Shown here: positions 49,601 to 60,239 of the stretch, one piece after another
Position numbering within the stretch: the first letter of the stretch is position 1
Layout: the number at the start of each line of letters is the position of its first letter
DNA from: Acanthochlamys bracteata
Lineage: Eukaryota > Streptophyta > Magnoliopsida > Pandanales > Velloziaceae
Reading direction: 5' to 3'
Length of the DNA: 64,000 nt
Assembly: GCA_019914995.1 (NCBI GenBank)
Contig: CM034142.1
Span: forward strand, 6,261,513-6,325,512
The notes under the pieces: model-generated
Told to the model about the DNA's origin: nothing
What the model saw: only the letters and a program-made list of their open reading frames with translations
The model's database searches: none
Program-made: the position numbers and the translations under genes

Positions 49601-52349
49601 GAATGCTTGTCAATGCACACATGTAAGCAAATGCCTTTAAAGCACTTCAACCATTCTTGAAACACTGGTTTAGACAATTCTTGCTTTTGGAAAAGTAATT
49701 TTATAATTTGGTATCTGGTAAACATTTTCCAAACCATTGTTTGGTGCCACACCGTAGAAAAAAAAAGGCACTTACAATCAAGTTTGAAAAAGCAAATTGA
49801 GACTGGATTCTCCAAAAGCAATTAAATTACTGTTCTGAATTCTCCAAACTTAATACCAAATAGAGCCTCCTGAAAAATTGAGTTTGAGACAGGATGCTAA
49901 TGTGCAAAGAAGCGAGTTTTGGATTCGAGGTTTGCTTTTGTGACAGTATTAGGTGGAAAAGACCTTTGTTGCAGAAAAGTAGGTCGGTCTTGATAGGATT
50001 GAGTTTGGAAACAAAAAAAGTGAAATTTCGAGAAGCACATTCATAGAGAAGTGAGTTACTTTATCAAAAAGCTTTTCTAGGAAATGAAGGTTTTGAAAGG
50101 TTCTCAGTTCTCAGATGGTATGTCTATAAGTGTTTTTTAGCTGGTTGGCTTCTGAGATTAAGCTTTAGGAAGGACTTTGTGGAATAGGCTTTCAGGTTTT
50201 AAGGCCTTCCTTCTTTGCAGCAGAAGTACTAGAGATCGTTTTAGCTTGAAGTAGTTGGTCTGGGTTGTTAAGCGGTTAAGCCTAAGTTAATGTTATGGGA
50301 TTCGATCAGGAGTATCGACACGGGTCCCGATTAGTTTATAGAGAGTAGATGCATAACTTCATCCATGATGAAATCACATATTGTATGCCTCTTTATTTTA
50401 ACTATTCACGACTTGATTTGGTACTCTTGATTTAGTCCTAGAACATTTTACAGACCTAGCAAGTTAAATACTTCCTCAGTTGAACTGTCATGTGCAGCAG
50501 CTAATACAAAGAAATGGTCACTGAAATACCTTGAATTTCTTAAATCAAGATTTCCTTGCCCTCTATATTCAGCTGCTGTTAAGGATCATTTGGATGTGGT
50601 AAATACTATATTGGATGTGGACGAAAGCACGACCCGGATCTTGAGGAAAAACGGTAAAACTGCATTACACATGGCAGCAAGAATTGGTCTTCATAGGATG
50701 GTGAAGGTATTGCTGGAGAGAGATCCTGGAATAGTTTCCATCAAAGACAAGAAGGGTCAGACGGCACTTCATATGGCTGTGAAAGGTCAGAATACAGATG
50801 TAGTTGAGGAAATGCTGCAAGTAGATCCTTCTATACTTAACATGCGCGATAAGAAAGGAAATACGGCTCTGCACATTGCCACAAGAAAATGGCGATCACA
50901 GGTAATTAGATTAATATTTACATGTATGAGTTTCACTTTTGATGCCATGGCATAAAATATTTTATCGACATAGAAAGTCGGGAGCTACTAGACAGCACTT
51001 GCTGTTTGATGCATAATCAATTAGGGTTGAAACACATTAGTCATTTTTTCTGGCTTGCTTCAAATGACTGATTTAGCCAGTCTCCAGGCAAAAAGTACCT
51101 ACATATGAGAGTGTGGATGGATTGATTGACTGAGTGAATAAAACATCAAATGGTTCTGTAGGAAAGTTTCTTGAGTTGCTTCTGTTCACGCTATTCATAC
51201 CTTATGGACAATATATAGTACTCAGCTTGCTGCATTCTGGCATGATTCTTCTTTTCTATATAGAACTTTATTTGCTCATAGAGAAGAGGCCAACACTTGT
51301 ACTGGTTTGCTTTATCCACACTTATTTTTATCTGTTAGCTACTAGTCCGGTTCTGGTTTGCTATTTCAGGATTGCTCACTACCATCACATAGTTTACCTA
51401 TGTCTTTTACCTGGCAACTATCTTCTATTGTAGCCTATCTAATATCTTTGCTATTTCTTGCTTTTTCTCCTTGCAGATGGTTCATCTTCTTTTGAGTTAC
51501 AACACCATAGAAGTTAACGCTATCAATAACCAGAAAGAAACTGCGATGGATCTTGCACAAAAAATCCCGTACGGTGAGTCTCAATTTGATATAATGGATA
51601 GTCTACAAGAAGCTGGGGCGAAGCTTGCTAGAAATCTTGGCCAACCGGATGAAACACAAGAGCTAAGAAGAACTGTAAGTGATATCAAGCATGGTGTTCA
51701 AAGCCAGCTTATCCAGAACTACCAAACCAACAAGCGGGTCTCCAAAATCACCAAAGAATTAAAGAAACTGCACAGAGAAGCTGTACAGAACACGATCAAC
51801 TCTGTCACTGTTGTTGCAGTCTTGATCGCGTCAATAGCATTCATGGCAATCTTCAATCTTCCAGGTCAATATTTTCAGGACGTTAAAAATGCTGGAAAAG
51901 CAAATATTGCTGAAAAGACGGGATTTCGAGTCTTTTGCCTTCTCAATGCAGTTGCACTTTTTATCTCGTTGGCCGTTGTCGTGGTACAAATAACTTTGGT
52001 TGCATGGGATACTGGAGCTCAAAAGCAAGTAGTCTCTGTAGTAAACAAACTCATGTGGATAGCTTGTGTGAGCACTTGTGGGGCTTTTCTCGCATTAGCT
52101 TTTGTCGTGGTTGGAAGAAGGGCATCATGGATGGCTAAGACCATTACAGTGGTCGGTGGTACGATCATGATCGGAACTCTGGTTATCATGATATACTTAG
52201 TTTGTCGCGAAAGATTCAAGTTTGGCGATGATTCACAGAGACGAATCAAGAGAGGGAGCGGGAGCAAGTCTTTCTCCTGGTCGCGTTACTCCGACCTTAC
52301 CGATCCTGATGCTATCTCTGATCATGATAAGAAGATCTATGCTCTGTAG
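46609..52349 (+). CDS. Ankyrin-repeat PGG-domain membrane protein, ITN1/ACD6-like (three exons)
   Basis: Exons 46609-46909, 50498-50901 and 51477-52349 join in one frame of 525 aa. The N-terminal half carries ankyrin repeats (GETALYLAAENGHVSVVKYL, LDALHVAAKNGHA, GKTALHMAARIGLHRMVKVL, GQTALHMAVKGQNTDVVEEM, GNTALHIATRKW). The C-terminal half is the PGG domain: KLHREAVQNTINSVTVVAVL then ASIAFMAIFNLPGQY, with four membrane helices at about 345-365, 405-430, 440-465 and 472-495. It ends KKIYAL, like ITN1-type relatives. Such proteins sit in the plasma membrane and act in salt/ABA or defence signalling. Exon 2 is preceded by CAGCAG, two in-frame acceptors. A loop usual in relatives (RFP.VCNLCDSSNTSPLYSAA) is shortened to RFPCPLYSAA. 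Intron 1 is 3588 bp. Exon 1 to 2 joining is inferred. Confidence 0.9.
46910..50497 (+). other. Long first intron of the ankyrin gene
   Basis: 3588 bp, T-rich, GTAATC donor after GGGCATGCTG. Contains a short C-rich tract (cccacccaccccacccccta at 48907-48926). No transposon ends or inner gene were recognised, and no missing ankyrin exon was found. Confidence 0.7.
50902..51476 (+). other. Second intron of the ankyrin gene
   Basis: 575 bp, GTAATT donor and CTTGCAG acceptor. T-rich with no further feature. Confidence 0.8.
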
Positions 52350-53684
52350 CCTGAATTTGATCAATCTTAAACTAATGTTTGCAGTATGTAAAAATTGTAA
52401 ATATTTTGCGCTTGTACGAGTTTGGATGTTGTAGGTTTAAATAGCATGGAAGATTTTGACGTGTGTATATATATAGTGTTGGAAGTGAGTTGTTGGAAGT
52501 GAATACTATAAATAAGATTATTAGAAGTGAGTTTAATTTGTGTATTTTTTAAAAAAAATATGAGCTGAAGTGATTTATTATGTTTTTTAATTATAATTGA
52601 AAGTGAACTGAAAATTAATATTTTTTAAGAAAAAAGTTGTAAGTGGGAAAAGAACATACTCGTGGGTGTATTAGTTTTTTTTCGAACTTATATACTTTTT
52701 TCTAAAAATTCACTTTTAATTACAACCAATTATAAAAAATTATTTTTAACTCAATTTTTATATAATCAAATATAAAAATTTAACTCACATTCAAAAACTC
52801 ATTTATCATATACACAAAAAATAAGATAATATATTGGGTTTTTTATTCTTTTCATTTTGATAAAAAAATGGGATAAAAATTGATCACTTTCGAAGTTTTG
52901 TACCGATAGAACTGAACTATATGTTCCTACAAAATGATCTATCTCTATCCCTACCCATATATATAAAATGAATATATGTCTTCTCTTCTTAAAAGCATTC
53001 TTTTTTTGATTTATGGCCGAAATGATTTCCAAATTCGATCTCTACCTGGATATAAAGAAGAATGAGTTCGAAATCTCTACAAAAATTTATTTCAATCGGA
53101 TTATGAATCGACCTCCATCCGGCCGCATAATAAATATGATATAAATAATATAATATATATAAGTTTTTTTTCTTTCTGTAATTTTGATCAAGTGATCATA
53201 TAGAGGTAAATTCGTGGTATGATTGAACTGAAATTTTATGAGTATATTTCGATCTCATAATTTTTCATATCTAATAACAAAGATTGAATTTCGAGTTTAT
53301 TCCGACTATAAATCAAAAAGTGACCGACTTAAAGTGTCCCTATTATAGATTTAAAATAAGTAAATGATTTAAAATAATTATTTAAACGTTTTTTTCAAAA
53401 TTTAATTTAAAATTTACTATTAATATAAAATTTATATATAAAAAAATTATTTTTATTAAATATGTTTAATTTTTAATGAATTTATTTACTCTAATCAGCG
53501 GCTAGGTGCAGCGGTGATTGCTAGATGAATCCCCAGATATTTGTATTGCATAAAATATCCACTTTAATTTGTTATAGCACTCGGAGCTACCGAGGGATTT
53601 ATTTTACGACAAGTACATACACGCCGACATAAGTAAACGGACCATTTCCGCAAAACAGTTCAATCTCTTCACCGACTTGGATCA
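52350..53684. other. Ankyrin gene 3' flank and NFXL1 upstream spacer
   Basis: 52350-52470 is the likely 3' UTR. 52475-52670 resembles family B MITEs (tgttggaagtgagttg, aagtgggaaaagaacatact). 52800-53330 has neutral composition without a credible frame. 53340-53480 is AT-rich. 53490-53684 is probably the distal NFXL1 promoter. Confidence 0.5.
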
Positions 53685-53753
53685 GTTTCTTCATTCCCAA
53701 ACTTCTCCGTTTTTATAGGTTTTCTTCATTCCCAAACTTCTCCTCCTTTATAG
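53685..53753 (+). repeat. Tandem 34-35-bp duplication in the NFXL1 leader
   Basis: gtttcttcattcccaaactt ctcc...tatag occurs twice back to back (53685-53718 and 53719-53753), with few differences at the tails (gtttttatag versus tcctttatag). It ends 60 bp before the ATG, so it lies in the 5' UTR or core promoter. CT-rich. Confidence 0.8.
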
Positions 53754-53813
53754 ATTCGAGCTGATTCCTATTTTCGAACCCAAAATCAATCGAACTCCAA
53801 CACCACCACACCC

Positions 53814-56800
53814 ATGTGTCCGCCGAGCTCCGCCGCAGCCACCACCGTCGATTCTTCTCGCAGGCGATCTACCTCCACTGCAGTCCCTCAACGCCGTCAA
53901 CAGTGGGTCCCACGCACCCCTTCTTCGTCCTCCACTCTTTCTCCGGCACCGGCGAACTCTCAGCCATCTGTTCTCCACCATTATCTCGATTCCAACCATC
54001 CCAATCAAAATTCGAATTCCAATCGCAATCAAAGGTGGCGATCTTCTGGCAGCAATAGACAAGCTCCTCCCAATCGCCATTCAGGTGCAGCGGTAGCGAC
54101 GGCGGCGTCTGAGTCGTTGCCGCAGCTGGTTCAAGAAATCGAGGATAAGTTGTCTCGCGGAACAGTGGAGTGTATGATTTGCTGCGAAAACGTTCGCCGC
54201 AGCTCACCGATATGGTCTTGCTCTAGCTGCTACTCGATTTTCCATCTCTCATGTACCAGAAAATGGGCTCGGTCTCCTTCCTCTTCAACCACCGCCAACC
54301 AATTCACCACGTGGCGGTGTCCCGGGTGTCAGTCGCCGCAGGTAATTCCCGCTCGATCGTTAGCCTATTACTGTTTCTGCGGTCGCCGGCAGGACCCTCC
54401 GGATGATTTTTATCTGACTCCACATTCCTGCGGTGAATCTTGCCGGAAACCATTAAATAAAAACTCGGATGAAGAAGAACGGATGGGTGGCGATGATGTC
54501 GACATGTGTAGGCATGTATGCGTGCTGCAGTGTCACCCAGGGCCGTGCCCACCGTGTAAGGCTTTTGCGCCGAGACGACCGTGTCCATGCGGGAAGAAGA
54601 CAATAGTTCGAAGGTGTGCTGATAGAGAGACGCCGGTAACATGCGGGCAAGTTTGCGGTAGGCTTCTTTCTTGTGGAAGACACAGGTGTGAGAAACTTTG
54701 CCACGTTGGTGCTTGTAGCCCTTGTAGAACACTAGTTAATGCATCTTGTTTTTGTAAGAAGAAGAATGAAGTTGTTGTCTGTGGGAATATGGTGATTAAA
54801 GGTGATATAGATGGCTCAGAAGGAGTTTTCTGTTGTGGAGATAAGTGTGGCAGAGCTCTTGCTTGTGGGAACCATATTTGTGCTGATATTTGTCATCCTG
54901 GTCCTTGCGGTGAGTGTGAATTGTTGCCTGAGAAGGTTAGATTTTGCCATTGTGGGAAAACAGAATTGACGGAGCGAAGACAGAGTTGTTTAGATCGAAT
55001 TCTGACCTGTAGTAGGACGTGTGATAAGGTTCTGCTTTGTGGGATTCATCATTGCCAGGAGGTGTGCCATGAAGGGGATTGCCCCCCTTGCTCAGTGTTG
55101 GTAACTCAGAAATGCCGATGTGGTGCTTGTAGCCGTAGTGTGGAGTGTTACAAGACGGTGCAAGAGAAGGAGAGCTTTGTGTGTGAGAAGCCTTGTGGAA
55201 GGAAGAAGAATTGCGGTCGGCACCGTTGCAGCGAACGGTGCTGCCCATTGTCCAAGCAAGGTGCACAATTTGCTGAAGAAGGAAGTGATTGGGACCCGCA
55301 TTTGTGCTCAATTACTTGTGGGAAGAGACTGCAGTGTGGGCAGCACTCGTGCCAGCTTCTGTGCCACAGCGGACATTGCCCACCTTGCCTTGAGACAGTT
55401 TTCAGCGATTTGACCTGTGCCTGTGGCAGGACTTCCATTCCCCCTCCAGTTCCTTGTGGTACTCCGCTACCTTCCTGTCCATACCCATGCTCAGTTCCTC
55501 AGCCGTGTGGCCATCCAGCTGCACACACATGCCATTTTGGTGATTGCCCACCTTGCACTGTCCCTGTGCCTAAGGAGTGTATTGGGGGCCATGTGCTGCT
55601 GAGGAATATACCTTGTGGATCTAAAGATATCAGGTGCAACCAGCTTTGTGGTAAGACCCGGCAATGTGGCATCCATGCTTGTGCAAGAATTTGCCATCCT
55701 CCACCTTGCGATGGTGTATCAGCATCAGAGGCTGCTTCTGGAATGAAGTCTTCATGTCGGCAGGTCTGTGGTGCCCCAAGGAGGGAATGCAGGCATACCT
55801 GCACTGCTCCATGCCATCCTTCATCTATTTGCCCTGATATTAAATGTGATTTTCCAGTCACTATCACTTGTTCTTGTGGCCGTATTACTGCAAGTGTGCC
55901 ATGTGGTGCGGGGGGGAGTACAACAGGGTTTCATGTTGATACGGTGTTTGAATCTTCAATCATTCAGAAGCTGCCAGTTCCCCTTCAGCCAGTGGAGTCA
56001 AATGGGAAGAAGGTGCCTCTTGGGCAGAGGAAGCTGGTTTGTGATGATGAGTGTGCAAAACTAGAGAAGAAACGGGTTCTTGCAGAAGCTTTTGATATCA
56101 GTCCACCAGCTCTAGACGCCCTTCATTTTGGAGAGAACTCTGCATCTGAAATAGTATCAGAGCTGTTTAGGCGAGATCCGAAGTGGGTGCTTGCCGTTGA
56201 GGACAGATTCAAGTTCTTGGTCATGGGCAAGTTTAAAGGAAGCTCTACTTCTGCACTTAGAATGCATGTGTTTTGTCACATGATTAAGGAGAAGAGAGAT
56301 GCTGTAAGGCTGATGGCTGAGAGATGGAAGCTCTCTGTCCAAGCTGCAGGGTGGGAGCCTAAGCGATTTGTAGTGGTTCATGTCACGCCAAAGTCGAAGC
56401 CTCCTGCAAGAACTTTTGGCGCAAAGCCTGGGGTTCCAGTGAGTGCTCCAACTTCCCTAGCCTTTGATCCTTTGATCGATATGGATCCTAGGCTTGTTGT
56501 TTCAATGCTGGACCTCCCAGGAGATGCAGACATAAGTGCTTTGATACTGAGGTTTGGTGGGGAATGCGAACTAGTTTGGCTGAATGACAAAAATGCTCTT
56601 GCTGTCTTTAACGATCCAACAAGGGCAGCCACTGCTTTGAGGCGGTTGGACCATGGATCTCCTTATCATGGTGCTGTTGTGCTGGCTATAAGTGGTGGAT
56701 CGTCTGTGCCACCAGGGGGTAATGCATGGGGAGCAGGACTGAAGGACGGGCGAGTTTCTTCAAGGACTGTCAATTCATGGCAGAAGCCTCTAGCTTCTGA

Positions 56801-57071
56801 ACTCTATTGTTGGGGAGAGGAGGCATCATCTGTTTCAGATGTCGCTGCGCCAGCGTGGAGAGTAAATGAAGCTGCTCCAATTTCCACTTCAACAAATCCT
56901 TGGAATGTCCTGAATGCTGATGCTCCAAGTGATTTGGTATCGCCTGAATCTCCAACAGACCACCCTGTAGGGACAATGAAAGACTTGAGCTCTACAAGTG
57001 AGGGTGCCGTAGTTGGCCAGAGAGAGCTTGCTGAAGAGCCAGTTGATGACTGGGAAGAAGCCTACGAGTGA
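53814..57071 (+). CDS. NFXL1: NF-X1-type zinc finger protein, NFXL1-like (complete, intronless)
   Basis: 1085 aa in a single exon. Residues 120-172 are a RING/PHD-like finger (CMICCENVRRSSPIWSCSSC ... FHLSC ... WRCPGC), as in NF-X1 proteins where it can act as an E3 ubiquitin ligase. Residues 230-683 hold a row of NF-X1 fingers, for example CRHVCVLQCHPGPCPPC, CGRLLSCGRHRCEKLCHVGA, CGRALACGNHICADICHPGP, CDKVLLCGIHHCQEVCHEGD, CGKRLQCGQHSCQLLCHSGH and CGKTRQCGIHACARICHPPP. Residues 785-850 look like the R3H-like region (VLAVEDRFKFLVMGKF, MHVFCHMIKEKRDAVRLMAE). The tail is acidic (PVDDWEEAYE). NFXL1 is a nuclear regulator of stress and defence responses in Arabidopsis (1188 aa). The length favours NFXL1 over NFXL2 (about 880 aa). 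The start ATG 53814 follows a CT-rich leader. Confidence 0.96.
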   Translation: MCPPSSAAATTVDSSRRRSTSTAVPQRRQQWVPRTPSSSSTLSPAPANSQPSVLHHYLDSNHPNQNSNSNRNQRWRSSGSNRQAPPNRHSGAAVATAASESLPQLVQEIEDKLSRGTVECMICCENVRRSSPIWSCSSCYSIFHLSCTRKWARSPSSSTTANQFTTWRCPGCQSPQVIPARSLAYYCFCGRRQDPPDDFYLTPHSCGESCRKPLNKNSDEEERMGGDDVDMCRHVCVLQCHPGPCPPCKAFAPRRPCPCGKKTIVRRCADRETPVTCGQVCGRLLSCGRHRCEKLCHVGACSPCRTLVNASCFCKKKNEVVVCGNMVIKGDIDGSEGVFCCGDKCGRALACGNHICADICHPGPCGECELLPEKVRFCHCGKTELTERRQSCLDRILTCSRTCDKVLLCGIHHCQEVCHEGDCPPCSVLVTQKCRCGACSRSVECYKTVQEKESFVCEKPCGRKKNCGRHRCSERCCPLSKQGAQFAEEGSDWDPHLCSITCGKRLQCGQHSCQLLCHSGHCPPCLETVFSDLTCACGRTSIPPPVPCGTPLPSCPYPCSVPQPCGHPAAHTCHFGDCPPCTVPVPKECIGGHVLLRNIPCGSKDIRCNQLCGKTRQCGIHACARICHPPPCDGVSASEAASGMKSSCRQVCGAPRRECRHTCTAPCHPSSICPDIKCDFPVTITCSCGRITASVPCGAGGSTTGFHVDTVFESSIIQKLPVPLQPVESNGKKVPLGQRKLVCDDECAKLEKKRVLAEAFDISPPALDALHFGENSASEIVSELFRRDPKWVLAVEDRFKFLVMGKFKGSSTSALRMHVFCHMIKEKRDAVRLMAERWKLSVQAAGWEPKRFVVVHVTPKSKPPARTFGAKPGVPVSAPTSLAFDPLIDMDPRLVVSMLDLPGDADISALILRFGGECELVWLNDKNALAVFNDPTRAATALRRLDHGSPYHGAVVLAISGGSSVPPGGNAWGAGLKDGRVSSRTVNSWQKPLASELYCWGEEASSVSDVAAPAWRVNEAAPISTSTNPWNVLNADAPSDLVSPESPTDHPVGTMKDLSSTSEGAVVGQRELAEEPVDDWEEAYE

Positions 57072-57586
57072 GTAGGTGCTGAAGGTATTTGTTGACTGGC
57101 TTCTTCATACTTTTAAGTTGCACAGGTTTTGTTAAAAGTGTTTATTTCAAATGCAATCGTAAGAAAAAAGGTCTTTTTTCGGCTGGAGGGCTTTGAGCTC
57201 GTAAATTGGAATGAGCTTGTTGTGTAATGTGTATAAGGTGATTGAGAGGCTGGACACCTTTGAGCTCCTATTTTGAAGTTCCCCAGTAGTGGTCTATCAC
57301 ATGCCTCCATACATCATACAAAAATACATGCGTTCTTTTGTGTGATCTGGTAGAAATTTGGGCGAAACTGAAGGGCTTCCACAATTTTCCTTCTCCAATT
57401 AGTTGCGAATGTCACAAAACACACGTGTTCTTCAGAAGTTTGTGCCATAAAATTAGACATTGATGAGAAAGTGGTAATTTTCTTGTTATAAGGAGTTCAT
57501 TAAATTTTGTAAGTGGAAGGTAAAGTCAAGATTTGTTATTTTATAAGAATAATAAGTAACTTCTTAGGAAGTCATTTTTTGGATAA
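57072..57586 (+). other. NFXL1 3' UTR and flank
   Basis: Gene-like composition to about 57480, fitting a 3' UTR, then AT-rich to the TAA that borders the next MITE. No other feature. Confidence 0.55.
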
Positions 57587-57880
57587 GGGCATGTTTTAAA
57601 TATTCGTAACTCTACTTTTTTAATCAGATTTTGAATTCAGAACAATTTATATATTTCAATTACATAAGAAATTTAGAACTCTATTCTCATATGTGAAATT
57701 TCAGTTTTAATTTTTTTTATTTGAATATTTTTTAAAACAATTATATCTTTCAATTTAGAACACATTTTAAAAAATTATTAAAACACAAACACTGAATTTC
57801 ACTCTCATTTTATTTTTTAAAATTTTAACTTTTTATTTTTATTTTTACGAAATTTAGTTATGGATATTTAAAACATATTC
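57587..57880. mobile_element. Tourist-like MITE, family A copy
   Basis: 294 bp; left end gggcatgttttaaatattcg, right end tggatatttaaaacatattc, flanked by TAA at 57584-57586 and 57881-57883. The body is the reverse of the 10121 and 43718 copies (ttgaattcagaacaatttat, caattacataagaaattt, cgaaatttagttatgg). Confidence 0.8.
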
Positions 57881-57895
57881 TAAGTGAATTTTATA

Positions 57896-58257
57896 GGGTA
57901 TAGATATGTGTACAATGATGTTAAGTGCATATTGTGCACATTGATTCTGGACCGTCGATTGCTAGATCTGACGGCCAGAAACAAAGTGTTGATAAGCGCT
58001 AGGTAAACACACGAAGGGGCATATTTGTCATTTTTTTGTTTTAATCACGCGTCTTCTTCCTCACGCGTGTTTTTTTTTCTGTTTTTTCTTCTCCGCTTTG
58101 CAAGAGCGATCCCATCGCTGCTCCCCGCCGTGATCCGAGCACCCCGCTGCTGCTCCTTTCGATCTCGTAACAGCTGCCGGTGCTCAATATATTTCTTTTT
58201 TCTTTCTCCTTTTTTCTATCACCAAGATATCTCTCTCCGTTCTCTCCATTCTCGCGG
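57896..58257 (+). repeat. Left terminal inverted repeat of the MULE
   Basis: Starts gggtatagatatgtgtaca and runs through acgcgtcttcttcctcacgc, gctgctccccgccgtgatcc and accaagatatctctct to ctcgcgg. Contains several CG dinucleotides, unusual for this AT-rich locus. Confidence 0.85.
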
Positions 58258-59420
58258 ACAGAGAGCCATGCTCTGTGCAGTGTGCACAAGGGAAATATTC
58301 AGAGTAAAATACTAAATTACTCTCATGATTAATTTTTAATCATACTTGTTTCTGTAGTATGCAATAAGAGAAATCCACCTCCGTGCAGGTTGCAACAAAA
58401 ATATTGCACTTTCTTTTCTGTTTCTGTTTTCAGTTGACAAAATTTTTGCTGTGTATTCACATTCACAATCACATTCATAATAAAATTCACATTCATATGT
58501 ATATAGTCTTGAAAAAAAATTTCAGCTTGCTGAAATTTTCTTTTTATTTCATCGAAGCAAAATACAAGTTTGGATTACAAGTTTTCATAAAAAGAACTTC
58601 AGAATTCAAGTTCAAAGAAAAGATTTACATCGTAGAATCCTAAACTACTACACTCAAGTATTTCCCTTCGTCAGGAAAAATATGAGAGATATTGTCTTCA
58701 TCTCCTACAGAGGTAGTCATGGCTGCGCAATCCGATATTGTCTTCATCAGCCAACACTGAAGAGTTCTGCATCAACCTTGTCCTTTAAAAAGCAGCAACA
58801 CAACAACAGCTGCAAACAGAACACAGCATCAACCTGCAACAACATCCCAGATTTTTATTGCTCTTGTAAAAGTTCTGCAGTAATGACAACCTACAAAATC
58901 AGCAAATAAAAATAATTTCATTAAATTGCATAATACTAGCAACTTGCAGTACGACCAACCCATTAAAGCACATAAAAATAATAAAACCAATATACATCCC
59001 GTAGGCATCGATAAAATTTCTGAAATGCACCAACAACTTATGCACAAATCGAACACAATGCCAGAGAGCTCATCCTCATCAATTAATCATTCATTCAAAA
59101 GCCCATTGGAAAAATAAGTCAATCTCGTTCACATTCAAAATACCACAACAAATTTACAGCAAAAAATTCCAATCTGAACACAAAAATGGAAATGGAACTT
59201 CCAATCCGAATCGAAATGGAAAATAAAAATACAAAAATTCCAATCCGAGAAAAACAGAAACACAAGAATTCAAAATTTTTAAAAAATATCTCAATGAAAT
59301 CTCACCCGAATCCACACACAAAAAAAGAAAACAGAAATTAGATAAAATAGAAACAGAGAAAGAATGAGTGAGAGAGACAGAGAGAGGAATTTTTCGAGCA
59401 GCGGCGGGCTGCTCGGATCG

Positions 59421-59776
59421 CCGCGAGAACGAAGAGAGATATCTTGGTGATAGGAAAAAGGAGAAAAAAAAAAAGAAATATATTGAGCACCGGCAGCTGC
59501 TACGAGATCGAAAGGAGCAGCAGCGGGGTGTTCGGATCACGGCGGGGAGCAGCGGCGGGATCGCTCCTGCAAAGCGGAGAATAAAAAACAGAAAAGAAAA
59601 CACACGTGAGGAAGAAGACGCGTGATTAAATCAGAGGAAATGACAAATATGCCCCTTTGTGTGTTTACCTGGCGCTTATCAGCGCTTTGTTTCTGGCCTT
59701 CCAATCTAGCAATCCGACGGTTCAGAATCAATGTGCATAATATGCACTTAATATCAATGTACACATATCTATACCC
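59421..59776 (-). repeat. Right terminal inverted repeat of the MULE
   Basis: Reverse complement of the left arm, from ccgcgagaac to atatctataccc. Small indels (for example a 9-bp tctctccat block present only in the left arm) and point differences show that the arms have diverged somewhat. Confidence 0.85.
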
Positions 59777-59904
59777 ATTTTTACAAAATAAATTATAATA
59801 AGTGAATTTTTACAAAATAAATTATCAAACATAATATAACAAATCATTTGAAATAATTTTTTTATTTTAAAAAAAACTTTAGGATGCAAAGCAAGAAACT
59901 CTAA
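59777..59904. repeat. Short tandem duplication at the MULE right flank
   Basis: atttttacaaaataaattat occurs at 59777 and again at 59804, separated by aataagtga. The second copy, preceded by aagtga, resembles the left flank of the MULE (aagtgaattttata). Confidence 0.55.
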
Positions 59905-60239
59905 AGGTGTTTACTTTACTTTTCTTTGATAGATTTAAAGTTCCGATAAATTCATATATTTTAATACTACAAAGGAATTCAGAATTACAGTTACATGTGG
60001 ATCTTCATTTTCGTTTAAATTTCACTCTCAATTTTAAGCTTTTCGAGATTATTTTTTCTCTATTTTCAACCCACTTTTAAAAATAATTAAAATACAAAAT
60101 ATAAATTTTCGTTTCAACCTACTTCAAAAAATAATTAAAATATAAAAATTAAAATTTATTTTTAACTTATATTTTAAAAAACTTCACTTCCCATCTTTTA
60201 TTTTTGCAAAATTTAATTACGACTATTTAAAACACACCC
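59905..60239. mobile_element. Tourist-like MITE, family A copy
   Basis: 335 bp; left end aggtgtttactttacttttc, right end cgactatttaaaacacaccc, flanked by TAA at 59902-59904 and 60240-60242. It is longer than its relatives because a segment around ttttaaaaataattaaaata occurs twice internally (about 60073 and 60130), seen as aaaaataattaaaatac and aaaaataattaaaatat. Confidence 0.75.

Larger units (their letters stand above)
57896..59776. mobile_element. Non-autonomous Mutator-like element with long terminal inverted repeats
   Basis: 1881 bp. Both ends read gggtatagatatgtgtaca inward, and the arms stay clearly complementary for about 360 bp (57896-58257 and 59421-59776) with scattered mismatches. 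Flanks show an imperfect 9-bp duplication: aattttata at 57887-57895 and atttttaca at 59777-59785 (7 of 9 match). Long TIRs plus a 9-bp duplication fit a TIR-type MULE. The arms are GC- and CpG-richer than the surroundings. The central 1.16 kb has no transposase frame, so movement would depend on an enzyme made elsewhere. Other long-TIR superfamilies cannot be fully excluded. Confidence 0.8.

Noticed and set aside
58025-58315. Frames in the MULE arms on both strands, mirrored at 59154-59625
   Set aside because: The same peptides appear in both inverted repeats because the arms are complementary; they are TIR sequence, not genes.
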